Of a stretch of DNA of 64,000 nucleotides, positions 22,561 through 35,165 are shown piece by piece. A program made the translations under genes and the position numbers. Under the pieces are notes generated by a model, which did not search any database, was not told the origin of the DNA, and worked only from the letters and a program-made list of their open reading frames with translations. The DNA is from Begonia masoniana (taxonomy: Eukaryota; Streptophyta; Magnoliopsida; Cucurbitales; Begoniaceae): positions 23,529,432-23,593,431 of the forward strand of contig CM039509.1 in NCBI GenBank assembly GCA_022432975.1, written 5' to 3'. Position 1 is the stretch's first letter. Each line of letters starts with the position of its first letter.

Positions 22561-25500
22561 TAACTGTGACGACCCCAGACCCGATCGGGGCCAAGGAGCC
22601 ATCAGTCCGGACATTTAACAGAAAACGGGACATACATTTTTTTTTGTTGAACTTTAAAACTTTACACAGAGAAGACCTTCTCTGGATTGAGGGCTGGAAA
22701 GACATGATTAAAAATCAGACTTCAGAAATAAATGTCAGGAGAGAAATCAGAATACTTGGAACGTTTAAATAAAAGACTGGATGGACGACTATTTTACAGG
22801 GAGACATAAAACAGAAAGCATGAAAACTTCAAAACCCCAAAACCCGATTCAAAACAAGATTGTAAAACATGCTTTACAAATGACAGAGATTCAAGAAAAA
22901 ATGACTGCATGGATAGCTCTAAAATTCGAGACCTTCCATGCACAATTTAAAAAGGAGAACTCCAAGCAGTTCCAGAATACTTCAAAACATATATACAACT
23001 GTTAATTACAGAGGTTTAAAACTTAAACACCAAAACCTATATATTATAAAAATCCCAACAACGTTTTAAAACAAAAACCCAGAACTCCAACAGAGTTTTC
23101 AGACAATTAACTTTACTTGAAAACTTCCCTCCCTCGGGTCAGAAACATGTCTGGCTGCCACAACCACCTCAAAAAGCTCGAGCCACCAGCCACCTATTCG
23201 TTAGACTGAGGCACAAAGCCCTCATCTACGGGATCCGTACCTACATCAGAGAGTTCAACTATGAGCCTAGAGCTCAGTAAGAACATATAAAAATGCAGTG
23301 ATGCATATGCAGTGCATGAACATTTCAGAATACAGTGACATTACATAACATTACTTTTTATCTGTTAGGAAGTGGGGTTTATAGGGAAACAGGTGTAACA
23401 GAAGTGCACTATCAGGCACTAGTAATTCAGAGCAGAACACCAGTCCCCGTCCCACACTTAACCGGTACATTACAGTCAGATTTTTATCCTTCTTAACTTC
23501 AAAACCGTGCACAGAAAACTTTTGCATGTCTTTCGAGAAAATCGTGTTTGCATGAGCATTTACAGTGCTTGAACTTAAAACACAAGACAACAGGAATAAA
23601 ATAGCAGAACATAAAAAAAAGCAGATAACTCAGAACGTAACTCTAACTTTTCTACCCGAAACAACCCGATAGAAATGAAAACCTAGTACCTCCGTGATGT
23701 AGGACCTTAAGGGCAAACCTATGTGTATGAACTTACTTGTTGTCCGTGACTTGCAAGTCTTAAACGTGTTACCTCGGTGATGCATGAATTTTTACTGGAG
23801 AAAACTAGAGAAAACGGGAGAAGACAGAGTTTTGAAAATCTGTCGCACTTCGTCTGGAAGAGAGAAAGCAGATAAGAGAAAAAATGAGGGTTTCACGTAG
23901 GAGGAAGAACATATCTTGTTCAGCAAGTTGAACACTTGGCTGCCATTCATTGGCTTCCTCCCACCAACCTTAATTCCTTCCCAAACTGCCCTTCCATGCA
24001 TCACTAACTAATGGTTTTTTTTGGTTACACTCTTGTTTTGTTTCCCACTAAACATCTGTAATATCCGGCTTGTACGGATTTTTTAGAATATTCGTATTTT
24101 ATTATATATGTGGCATTTTTGTGAATATGTCAAATCAGGTCCGATTTACGAAATGAAAGCGTCATTACGATCCAAACGACCAATTGGAATTTTAAGGAAT
24201 TTTCGGGAATTTTCAGAAGAGTAACGCTATATTCCGAGTAATTACCTCTATCATAATATAATTGACGTTTTAGTAAAAATAGTAAATGAGGTCCAAATTG
24301 CGAACGGATAGTTTTAATAAATCTCTGGTAACTAATTGGACTTATTGGCGAAATTAGGAAATTTGGTGGTCCCGAATAGTTGGACGATTAACGAAACGAA
24401 GGACGAAACAAATAGAATTAAGTAAGAAGGGCAAAATGGTAATTTGCAAACCAAAATTAATAAATAACCTAATTTCTTTCTCTCCCTCACTTTCTCTCTT
24501 TTCTTCTCTGGATTTCACGAACCAGAGAGCTTCTCCTCTCGCGGCCGCCGACGCCCTTCCCTGTTCCGACTCCGTCCGACCTCCGTTCGTTCTGATTTCT
24601 TCACGGTTTCGCCTCCTCTCGCTACCCTCGGTAAGTAGCTTCGGTCTTTGAGCGTTAAATTCCAAGTTTTAGGTCGATTTAACGTTAGGGTTTCGATTAG
24701 GGTTTCGATAAAAATGTCGAATTAGGGCTCGTAATTAATAGGTTAGCCGTGATTAAGTATGTATTGAACGTATTTGACGTTATTGGACGAAGAAAAATCA
24801 ATTTGTGAAAAAGTTAAAAATTGGTAAATTTCTGGGTTTTTGAGAAAAACTCGTTAATTGAGATTTCGGATTATCGAGCCTTAATTGACGTTCTAAATGC
24901 TTTGATTAGCTAAGTTGGAATTTAGGAAATTCATTAGTTGAGGATTTTATAATTTGAACGTTTGTAACTCAAATTGGTTTTAACGGTGGATATCGTGTTT
25001 TCCTCAGACACACGACTCCCGTGGACGAAGATTGAGATTCTGCGCGCCCAAGGTAAGTTCTCGTGACTTGCTTGACCGAAAGGTCTACACCATACTCGTC
25101 GTTGTATCAAGGATCCTTGAGGGTTCCTTGGTTTACGTTGTTTAGGTTGGGTAGTAGGTTAGTTGTTTATAGGTTATGTTGTATTGTCTTGTTGATATGT
25201 ATGTTGTTTGTTTACTTTCCGCTGATTAACTGTTCATGCATCACGTATTTCAAATGTCATAGAAAATGGATTTCCGCACGTGTTTTAAGGAAAGAAATGA
25301 ACCTCTGTAATTAATGTACGTAATCTGTATCTGGTTACGCGAGGTGGGGCTCAGGCATGGCTGTAGGGTTTGTGAGCATGTACCCCCCTCCTCTAAATCG
25401 AAAGTGGTAGTCCGACCGCGGGATGTATCCTTTCCATTTAGAGGGCTGATATCTCGGTAACAATCTGTCTGTGACGTAATGAAAAGAATGAAAATGTATC

Positions 25501-26089
25501 TGAATATGAATCTGTAATCTGCACGTTTTATGAATGGCATACGCACGCATGCATCTGCATTTACGTAGCTTACTGAGATTTCAATATCTCATATGTGTCT
25601 GTATGGTGTAGGTGACGTTCTAGGTTACGTTGACCCAGGTGAGGATGATATTCCTCCTCCTGACGTAGGAGCAGCTGATGGATGATGGCCGTGGGAGTGC
25701 GCTGAGCAGTCGAGGCGCTTTTGACCCGTGGGGATCGTCTGTGTATGTATTCTGGGGGATATTTGGTTAATACGAATGTATAGAACATATTAGGTTGTTT
25801 GGATCTGGTTAGGGGTTAGATAACCTTTTGATGCTTTAAATGTTTTGGACAATTGTATGTAAAACGTCTTTGTTTGAACTGTTTTGATAAACGTTATGAA
25901 ATGTTTTGGTTTAAATGTTTAAGTTAAATGAAAATGTTTTGAAATGTTGTTTGTAGGTTGTTACGGATAACTCGGTTTTTAGAGCTATCCACGCAGTTGG
26001 ACTTCGCAAAGTCCGCTGCGAGTCGGTTGATTTAAGTTGTAAACGTTTGTGATAAAAATGAGGAATTGAGTAAGAAAAGAAAGAGCAAA

Positions 26090-26161
26090 TGCTCTCTGGA
26101 ATCAGATTCCAGAGAGGGATGTTGAGGGATCTGCTCTCTGGAGTTTGAGATTCCAGAGAGC
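26090..26161. repeat. two hairpin-forming inverted repeats in the D LTR
   Basis: CTCTCTGGAATC faces GATTCCAGAGAG at 26091-26115, and a similar pair with a longer loop lies at 26135-26161. The minus-strand D copy at the window end shows CTCTGGAATTCCAGAG near 63983. Confidence 0.8.
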
Positions 26162-26204
26162 CTAAGTGTAGAAAAGAAAAGAACGAAGTAAGGAAGAAGT
26201 AAGG

Positions 26205-26385
26205 AGCTGCAGCGATTGCTGAATGAAAGGTCGGCAACTGGGCGCCGTGGGGGATCGTTGCAGCAGCAAATGATCGCTGCAGTGCAGCGATCAGGCGCTG
26301 CACAATGCAGCGATCGTGCGCTGCATTGTGCAGCGCATGTAGCGATCGTGCGCTGCAATTAGCAGCGCCCGATCGCTGCTCCATT
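26205..26385 (+). repeat. GCAGCGATC short-repeat cluster in the D LTR
   Basis: GCAGCGATC, GCGCTGC and GATCGCTGC recur more than ten times in both orientations. The D-family copy at 63770-63960 has a similar but rearranged cluster. Confidence 0.85.
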
Positions 26386-26395
26386 CACGAGGGCA

Positions 26396-26887
26396 GAATT
26401 CCGATTCTGCCCTCCCTTCTTTTATTTGTTTTTTTTAGTTTTATTAAATGTTTTAGTTTTAATTATTTATTAAAGGATTTGTTTTAAATGCTTTTAAAGT
26501 TCAGTTTTAATTCCGCCTTCAGTTCTGATTTCAACTTCGGTTTAGATTCCACATTAAGTTTTATTTCAAGCATAGAAAAGTAAAAAGTATAAAATGAAAA
26601 ATTTGTACGAGTAAATGGGTACGGTATTAGGGGTGTTACATGAATTCCGATTCTGCCCTCCCTTCTTTTATTTGTTTTTTTTAGTTTTATTAAATGTTTT
26701 AGTTTTAATTATTTATTAAAGGATTTGTTTTAAATGCTTTTAAAGTTCAGTTTTAATTCCGCCTTCAGTTCTGATTTCAACTTCGGTTTAGATTCCACAT
26801 TAAGTTTTATTTCAAGCATAGAAAAGTAAAAAGTATAAAATGAAAAATTTGTACGAGTAAATGGGTACGGTATTAGGGGTGTTACAA
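26396..26887 (+). repeat. 246-bp tandem duplication of the D LTR end
   Basis: The unit from GAATTCCGATTCTGCC to the terminal GGTGTTACA occurs at 26396 and again at 26642, with identical sequence as far as checked by eye. The LTR therefore has two copies of its 3' end in a row, one inside the other's boundary. Confidence 0.9.
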
Positions 26888-27376
26888 CATCCCAACAATT
26901 TCACCAAAAACATACATTATATTAATATAAGCTTAATCCCGATCGATAGTTCGAGGGATAATTTCCCGACCAAAAATTTCGGGTGTTCCATAACGAGTTT
27001 AGGTTAGTTACTTATTAGTTTTGTTGAGGTTTAGGGTTAATGTCCGATTGTGCATGATGTAAGTTCGTGACTCGCCGTGGCAACACGAACAAAGCTTGCA
27101 ACTTCACGGACAATAGGTAAGTTCATACACGTAGGTTGGCCCTTAAGGCCCTACATCACGAAGATACTAGGCTAAAAATGTCGTCAGGATTATCGTTGGG
27201 TAGTTAAGTCGATGATTCGGTCATAAGTTTAGTGCCATGCTCAATGCATGGTTTAGATTTCCTGTTATATACGTGTGCTTTGAACTGTTATTTTTCAAAA
27301 TGTTAAGTCTGTGCACAATGAATGTTCATGCATACACGTTTTTCCCGAAAGTCATACAAATGATTTCTGCACACGG

Positions 27377-29885
27377 TGTGACAGCCCGAAACCCGATCCC
27401 GATTGGGATCCGAGAGCCAAGCCATCACTCCGGACATTTAACAAAAAACGGGACATACATTTTTTTTTTAACCAAACAGACTGAACTTTTAAGAGCAAAA
27501 CCCTTAAAACTTTACAGAGAGAGAAAACCTTCTCTGGATTTAAAGTAAAATGGGAAACAGTTAAACCAGACTGCAGAATAAATGACAGAAGGAAATCAGA
27601 ATACTTGGAACGTTTAAATAAAAGATTGGATGGACGACGGGCATGCAGAGGAAATCGTGATAAAATACATGCAGTGAAAATAAATAAGAAATATAAGCTG
27701 GAAGGCATATTGGAAGAAAGGTTACAGTGGATGGCATGAATAAACTGGGCGGAAGACGTAGGCAGTAGACGAAGCAGAAAATGTAAGTAAACTGGGTGGG
27801 CGATATAGTCTAGCGGTGGATGTGAATAAGACAAAAGTGAACAGTAAACAGCGGCAGATGTGAATAAGACAAAAGTGAACAGTGACAGTGGCGAGAGCAT
27901 GAATAAACTAGGCAGAAGATGTTGGTGACGTCAAGCGAAAGATGTGGATGACGTCAGGCGGAAGACATAATTTTAAAGGCAGTGGTGGATGCAGGTAGAA
28001 ATTCACTGTTCACCGGTGGAAGTGAACTACAGACAGAAATGCACTATTCACCGGTGGATGTGAACTACAGACAGAACGAACTTGTTCACCGGTGGACGTG
28101 AATTACAGACAGAAATGAACTGTTCACCGGTGGATGTGAACTACAGACAGAAATGAACTTGTTCACTGGTGGATGTGATTTTAAAGGCAGCGGTGGATGT
28201 AATCGGAAGATGTAGTTTTAAAGACAAAATTTGACAGCTTTTAACAGGAAGACATACGAACAGGGAGCATAAAAACAGATGGCATAAAAGTTTCAAATTC
28301 TCAAAAACCGATTCTGAACATGATTTTCAGACATAACAGGAAACATGACATAAGTTGAAGAAAATCAATCTGCATGGATAGCTCTAAAACCAGAGACCAC
28401 CCATGCATGAACTAATCAGAGGAAACTCAATGCAGTTCCAGAATATTTCAAAATATATAGATACAACTGTCAAATACAGAGGTTTTAGACATCAATACAG
28501 ATCCCATATGTCTTTTTAAAAGAACACAAAAATTGTACAGAACTGAACCTATACTACAAATGTTTTTAAAAACTTCAAAAGATGATACAGAACTTGACAT
28601 AACTTCAGAAAGTACATTCTCACAGAGTTAACTCTTGTCTGACTGCAACAACTAAACCATATGAGCTCGATCCGCCAACTACATCAAATCATCATCTTGA
28701 AGCACGATGTCCTCATCTGGGGGATCCATACCTACAACAGGGAGTTCACCTATGATTCTAAAACTCAGTAAGAACATGAATAAAATGCATTGATGCATAT
28801 GCTATGCATGAACTTTCAGAATATAGTGACAGAACATTACATTACGTTTCACTGGCAGAGGGGTATAAGTGGGGCTTATAGAGGAACTAGCAAGTGCACT
28901 ATCAGGCACAAAACAGATATACAGAACAGAACAGTAGGCGAGTCCCCGTCCCGCACTTAACCGATACATTACATTCAGATTTTTATCTTTCTTAACTTCA
29001 AAACGTGTACAGAAAATATTTTGCATGAGCTTTCGAGAAAATGTGTATGCATGGACGTTTACGGTGCTTCAACTTAAAACAGCAGACAACATGAATAAAC
29101 AGCAGAAAAGAATAGAAATACAGAAAACTCAGAACGAAACTCTAACTTATCTACCCGAAACAACTCGACAGAAGTAAAACCTAGTATCTCCGTGTTGTAG
29201 GGCCTTAAGGGCCAATCTACACACATGAACTTACCTGTTTGCTGTAGAGTTGAGAGTCTTGAACGTGTTGCCTCGGTGATGCACGAACTTATACATGCAT
29301 GTAAAGAAAATAAGCAAAGCTGCAAATGCTAACTAACAACTTGGTAGGGCATGTTTCAACTCCTTTCAAACCTTTAGAAAACAAACCGATGTGTTTTCAT
29401 ATAATAACAGAGAGTTTTCTCCAAAACATCTTAACCCTACTTCAGCAAAACTCTCATTTTAACTTGTCTAAACTCGTTAACTTTAGCAGGTGATTACCTT
29501 CACTGGAGAAAACAAGATAATTGAAGTCTTTTGGAAAGGTTGTAGTCGCCTGGAGGAGAGAAAACAGAGAGTAGTGGAAAGAAGCAGATGAGAAATGAGG
29601 GTTTCACGCAGGAGGAAAGAGAAGGAGAACATGGCTTCTTCCACAAGTTGCCAAGTGTCAAGCAACCATAGGCTATCCCCCACCAACCTTAATTGGCTCC
29701 CCATTTTGCCCTTCTATTGGTTTTTAACTATTTTACTATTTAGTTCCTCAAACCGGTTTTACGAATCACCCACAATCAATTGAAACCATCGGTAAACTCA
29801 TAAAACATACACTGTATAAATATTCCCATTAATTCCGTCTAATAATTCAAGGAATATTTACATGGCAAAAATGTCGGGTGTTACA
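27377..29885 (-). mobile_element. solo LTR, family B, minus (2509 bp, TSD CACGG/CACAG)
   Basis: It runs from TGTGACAGCCCG to GTCGGGTGTTACA. The flanks CACGG (27372-27376) and CACAG (29886-29890) differ by one base, consistent with an aged duplication; LTR P reads straight across (TGCACACGG to AGTTTGAAG). Confidence 0.88.
27905..28175 (-). repeat. TGACGTCA motifs and 38-bp ACCGGT repeats
   Basis: Two GATGACGTCA-type motifs (27920-27965) are followed by five copies of a 38-bp unit with TTCACCGGTGGA at 28009, 28047, 28085, 28123 and 28162. Confidence 0.85.
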
Positions 29886-30598
29886 CACAGTTTGAAGTTA
29901 AGAAAGATAAAACCTGTAATGTAATATTCGGTTAAGTGTGGGACGAGGACTGACATTATGTTCTGTATTACTATACTGTATCTCTGTAATGTGCCTGAAA
30001 GTGCACCTCTACTGCACCAGTTCCCCTATAACCCCCACTTATACCCTCATGACAGATAAAAGTAATGTAATGTAATGTCACTGTATTTCGAAAATTCATG
30101 CATAGCATATACATCACTGCATTATATGTTCTTAATGAGCTTTAGGCTCATAGTTGAACTCCCTGATTTAGGTACGGACCCCGTGGATGAGGATTTTGTG
30201 TCTCAGACCGACGAATAGGTGGTTGATGGCTCGAGCTTTCAGGGGTGGTTGCGGCAGCCAGACACATTTCTGACCCGAGATAGTGAAGTTTAAAAGTGAA
30301 GGTCGTGTGTGTAGACTTTGTGTTTATGTTTTTAAAACTTCTGTTTGGTGAATTCTTGAAGTGTATGTCAAGTTCTATACAACTTCTGAGATTTTAAAAC
30401 GGTGTATAGACTTTGTGTAAATGTTTTTAAAACCTCTGTTATAACAGTTCTACTTTCTTGAAATATACTGGAATGCTTGGAAATCTTTTCTTTCAAGTTG
30501 TGCATGGATTGTCTCGGGTTTTAGAGCTATTCATGCAGTTAGATTTTTGAATCTCTGTCATGTTTAAAATGGTATTTTGAATCGGGTTTGTGACGGCC

Positions 30599-33375
30599 CC
30601 AAACCCGATCAGGGCCGAGGAGCCATCACTCTAGGAAATTTAACAGAGAACGAGACGTATATTTTTTTTTTTTTGAACAAAACAGACTGAACTTTTAAGA
30701 GCAAAACCCTTAAAACTTTACACAGAGAGAGAAAACATTCTCTGGATTTGAAAGTAAAACGGGAAAATAGTTAAAATCGAACTATAGAATGAACGGCAGA
30801 AGAAATCAGAATACTTGGAACGTTTAAATAAAAGGTTGGATGCATGTCGGGCATGCAGAGAACAACGTGATAAGATACATGCAGCTAATTTAAAACTGGA
30901 TTACAAGGGTGATTGACAGAAGGAAACTAGGAAAAACAGTAAACAGAAATGGACGGCTGAAATAAAGAAGCAGAATAAAATAGGATAACAGAGAGAATGA
31001 AAACAATTGGAGGAGGGCATACTGTAGAAGGGCTACATGAATAAACTGGGCGGAAGACGTAGGCAGTAGACGAAGCAGAAAATGTAAGTAAACTAGGCGG
31101 GCGATATAGACTAGTGGTGGATGTGAATATGACAAAAGTGAACAGTAAACAGCGGCAGATGTGAATAAACTAAAAATGAACAGTGACAGCGGCAGATATG
31201 AATTAAATAGAAGCAACAGAAACAGCGGTAGAAGTAAAGCAGATGACGTCAGGCGGAAGATGTGGATGACGTCAGGCGGAAGATGTGGGCAGATGACGTC
31301 AGGTGGAAGATATGGATGACGTCAGGCGGAAGATGTAAATAAACTTGGTGGAAATGAATTATTCACCGGTAGAAGTGAACTACAGACGAAAATGAATTGT
31401 TCACCAGTGGAAGTAAACTACTGACAGAAATGAACTGTTCACCGGTAAAAGTGAACAACTGACAGAAATGAACTGTTCACCAGTTGAAGTGAACTACAGA
31501 CATAAAATTACTGTTCACAGGTGGAAGTGATAAAGGCAGCGGTGGATGTGATTTCAAAAGCAGCGGTGGATGTGATTTTTAAAGGAAAAATGGACAACTG
31601 TTTTTGAAGGGCAACATGGACGACTAATACTTAGCCAAATACTGGAAAACTTGAAAGGAAAAAACTGAAGGAAGAATGGACGACTATTTTACAGGGAGAC
31701 ATAAAACAGAAAACATGAAAACTTCAAAACCCCAAAACCCGATTCCAAACACAGTTTTAAAACATGCTTGGAAACACGACAGAAGTTCAAAAATCTAACT
31801 GCATGGATCGATTTAAAATTTGAAACAGTCCATGCATAACCTAAAAGGAGAGATTCCAAGCAGTTCCAGAATAATTCAAAACATATATACAGCTGTTAAT
31901 TACAGAGGTTTAAAAACTTAAACACCAAAACCTGTACGTTATAAAAATCCCTACAGTGTTTTAAAACAAAAACACAGAACTCCAATAGAGTTTTCAGACA
32001 ATTAACTTTACTTGAAAACTTCCCTCCCTCGGGTCAGAAACATGTCTAGCTGCCACAACCACCCTCGAAAGCTCAAGCCACCAGCCACCTATTTGTTGGA
32101 CTGAGGCACAAAGTCTTCATCCACGAGATCCGTACCTACACCAGAGAGTTCAACTATGAGCCTAGAGCTCAGTAAGGACATATAAAATGCAGTGATGCAT
32201 ATACTATGCATGAACTTTTGAAATACAGTGACATTACATTTCACTGGACAGGAAGGTATAAGTGGGGCTTATAGAGGAACTGGCGCACATACATACTTAA
32301 CATAACAGGACATGACACTGGTTAGTAATTTTGTCGGGTCCTAGGGAAGGACAAGGTATAGGGTGTCCTTGGCGGGGACGGTTTTACATGAGTCCCAGAG
32401 AAGGACAAGAACAGGATGTCAGTCCTCGTCCACACTTAACCATACATTACATACACATTTTAACTTTTTTAACTTCAAATCGTGTGCACAGAAAACTTTT
32501 GCATGTCTTTCGGGAAAATCGTGTATGCATGAGTATTTACAGTACTTGAACTTAAAACAGCAGACAACAGGAATAAAGCAGCAGAACATAAGGAAAAAGC
32601 AGATAACTCAGAACGTAACTCCAACTTTTCTACCCGAAACAACCCGATAGAAACGAAAACCTAGTACCTCCGTGATGTAGGGCCTTAAGGGCTAACCTAC
32701 GGATATGAACTTACCTGGTGTCCGAAAAGCAGCAAGCTTGCTCGTGAAACCATGGTGATGCACGAACCTATGACGTGCACGAAAAGGAAAATTAACAAGC
32801 TGCAAATGCTAACTAATAAGCTAGTAGAATAAGCTTCAAACTCCATTCAAACCTTTAGAAAACAAACCAACGTGTTTTCATGTAAAAATAGTGAGTTCAC
32901 TCCAAATTATCGTAACCTCAAGCTCCAACAAAACTCACATTTTAAATTATTCAAACTCGTTAGCTTTAGCAAATATTTACCTTAGACAGAGAAACAAAAG
33001 AAAACTGAGGTGACCGAAGGAGCTTCGAAGGGTGTTTGTCGTCTGGAAGAGAGAAAACAGGGGGGAGTGGAAAGAAAAAGAGGAGAAATGAGGATTTCAC
33101 GTAGGAGAGAATTGAAGAGAAGACAATAGGTAGGTTTCTCAGCAAGTTATGGACATTTGGCAATCATTCATTGGCTTCCTCCCACCTACCTTAATTCCTA
33201 CCTAGACTGCCCCTCCATTGGTTCTAACTAAAGATTTGTTTTGGTTACTCCATAGTTTAGTTTTCCACTAAACATTCCAACAAATTTCACCAAAACATAC
33301 ATTATATTAATATAAGCCTAATCCCGATCGATAGTTCGAGGGATAATTTTTCGGCCAAAAATGTCGGGTGTTACA
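30599..33375 (-). mobile_element. solo LTR, family B, minus (2777 bp, TSD GGGTT)
   Basis: It runs from TGTGACGGCCCC to GTCGGGTGTTACA, with GGGTT at 30594-30598 and 33376-33380. It contains TGACGTCAGG motifs (31228-31335) and ACCGGT-type 38-bp repeats (31362-31515). Confidence 0.93.
31228..31515 (-). repeat. TGACGTCA cluster and 38-bp repeats
   Basis: Four GATGACGTCAGG motifs are followed by about four degraded TTCACCGGT units of 38 bp, in the same order as in 27905-28175. Confidence 0.8.
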
Positions 33376-33437
33376 GGGTTTTTGGGGTTTTTTATGCCTT
33401 TTGTGTCAAAGAAGTAAGTTGTGAAACAGAGAGGTAG

Positions 33438-33473
33438 CCGATCGATCGCCTGGGGTAACCGATCGATCGGCAG
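33438..33473. repeat. GATCGATC inverted repeat in LTR P
   Basis: GCCGATCGATCGCC and AACCGATCGATCGGC lie either side of a short spacer. The F solo LTR inserted at the right edge of this structure. It is not seen in the other family B LTRs here. Confidence 0.7.
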
Positions 33474-33911
33474 TGTAACACCCGGAATTTTCCTAACGTG
33501 CGTAACCTAGGGTATGCTAAGTATGTGACTTAAGGTTTAGAAACAATGCAAAGTGAATAAGTGGGTTGACAAGTCAAAAGAACAAAGGAGGAGAATTGCA
33601 AATTTCATGGTTTGAAAAGTCAAAACATGCATGAACCATTAAGAGACAAGTATAAAGTCAAAAGGTGGTGAGTTGGAGAGTTAGATCACGTTGGAAAGTA
33701 GAAGAGAAATGGTTTGACAATTCAAACCAAAAAACTTTGAAAAGTCAAATTAATTTAACCAATAGAAACTTATCATTTAATGAACAAAAAATTGGAAGAA
33801 AATGGGTGAAAGGAGTAGCCAATCACGTTGGAAATCAAAGGAGTTTAAGGGAGGGTTAAATTCAAATTTTAAACAAATTTGTGGTGGAAAAGTAAAAGTA
33901 AAAGAAATTGT

Positions 33912-33920
33912 TTTATAAAT
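33912..33920 (+). promoter_or_regulatory. TATA-like box of the F LTR
   Basis: TTATAAATA precedes a pyrimidine-rich tract by about 40 bp; a second candidate, AATATAAAAA, lies near 33940. Which is used cannot be told. Confidence 0.4.
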
Positions 33921-34876
33921 AAAAGAAAGTGAAGGATAAAATATAAAAAACACTCTCTTCTTCCTCTTGCCATTCACGAATTTCTTGCCGCCATTGAAGC
34001 CCCTCCAAAGCTTCATCTCATCAAGAGTTTTCAAGGTATTTTGAAGTAAATTAGTGGGGTTTTTAGTTTTATACCTTAAGGGGTTGTTTTTAGAGGTTTT
34101 AGGGTAGTTTCGGTAAAGATTGTGTAGGGTTTGAAAACCCTAAATAGTGAAGTCCGAAAATTGAGTTTAGATTCTTGTTTTCTTTCCAAATTTGATAGTT
34201 TAGTTGTTGGATGAATTGGGTTAGGTGGTTATGGAGTTAAAATGAAGATTGGAGAAGTGTTACACAAAAACCTGTTATGAACACTCAATGGCCGAATCTG
34301 TCTTTGGTATTTTCAGGTTGGTCAAGGTGTTTTTTTGGTTGATTTGAGTATTTCAATGGATAGTAGACATGTAGAGGTTTCCGAATTGGGGTGGCACGCC
34401 GAAATCCGTTGAAAAATGAGAAAGTTGTGACCGTTTGAAGTTTGACGGTCAAATTTGGGTAAAAATCGGGTTTGGTGTTTTGTGAGAGAAATGTGTTTTA
34501 AGTATTGTTAGTTTTAGATAGAAACTTTATTTAGATTTTATTGATAACTTATCAATCTAAGTTTCCATTATTTTAGGTCGTCGAACGAAAGAATTGATCG
34601 ATAGAATTGAGCAATTGGAAGCCGAGCATCCAGGTAAGTAGTGGACGTGTGTTTTGTTGCCTTCGGGCCCACACCACGGAACGGTAGGAAGCTATTTGTT
34701 GTTTGATTGCTTTGTTTGATTGTTGTTGGTTGTTTATTTTATTGGTGTTTGAGTATTGCCTGGACATGCATCATTGTTTTCAAACTACGAAACGAACGAA
34801 TTTTAGCATGGTTTTGAATGGTGAGATTGAAACGTAAAGAGCAGTGTGAGTTGAAACGTAATGTGGTCGAGTTAGA

Positions 34877-35165
34877 GTCACCCAGTCGCGTTAGGGTAGC
34901 ACCTGCGAGGAACTCTAGCGGAGTTTCCTAGTCGTGTTAAGGTGGTACCTGCGGGGGGACTAGCAGAGTTATAGTCACCCAGTCGCGTTAGGGTAGCACC
35001 TGCGAGGAACTCTAGCGGAGTTTCCTAGTCGAGTTAAGGTGGTACCTACGGGGAGACTAGCAGAGTTGAGTCACCCAGTCGCGTTAGAGTAGCACCTGCG
35101 AGGAACTCTGGTAGAGTTTCCCAGTCGCGTTAAGGTGGTAACTGCGAGGGACTACTAGAGTTGTG
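34877..35165 (+). repeat. 97-bp tandem repeat, three copies, F LTR
   Basis: Copies begin GTCACCCAGTCGCGTTAG at 34877, 34974 and 35070. Each is itself two half-units marked CCTAGTCG or CCCAGTCG. It lies inside the second intron-like segment of the F LTR. Confidence 0.9.

Larger units (their letters stand above)
24057..26886 (+). mobile_element. D-family solo LTR (2830 bp, TSD ACATC)
   Basis: It starts TGTAATATCCGGC and ends GGGGTGTTACA, flanked by ACATC (24052-24056 and 26887-26891). Its first half resembles the LTRs of element E (47732, 59834), including a shared stretch around 25320-25460 with CTAAATCGAAAGTGG. Its end differs from E and has been duplicated (see 26396-26887). Candidate splice module: donor 24631, acceptor 25007, 45-nt segment 25008-25052, GTAAGT 25053, closing 25621. 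Confidence 0.92.
14500..26990 (-). mobile_element. gag-only family B-type element (TSD TAACG), nested in P
   Basis: On the minus strand: 5' LTR (22565-24056 plus 26892-26990), primer-binding site, leader, gag, a polypurine tract and 3' LTR (14500-16075). TAACG at 14495-14499 and 26991-26995 is the target duplication. All of pol after the first residues of protease is missing and gag runs directly to the 3' end, so the element is an internal-deletion derivative that would have needed a partner's enzymes. Three solo LTRs later landed in it, at 16455, 19046 and 24057. Confidence 0.9.
22565..26990 (-). repeat. 5' LTR of the gag-only element, split by a D-family LTR
   Basis: The pieces 22565-24056 and 26892-26990 align with 14500-16075. 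The outer end is TGTTCCA, a one-base change from the TGTTACA of the 3' LTR. Confidence 0.9.

Noticed and set aside
24354..24665. Minus ORF of 103 codons and plus ORF of 71 codons in the D LTR
   Set aside because: Low-complexity Glu/Arg/Ser translation of the pyrimidine-rich promoter tract; no domain and not conserved in E.
26205..26487. ORFs of 60-157 codons over the GCAGCGATC cluster
   Set aside because: Short-repeat artefact inside an LTR.
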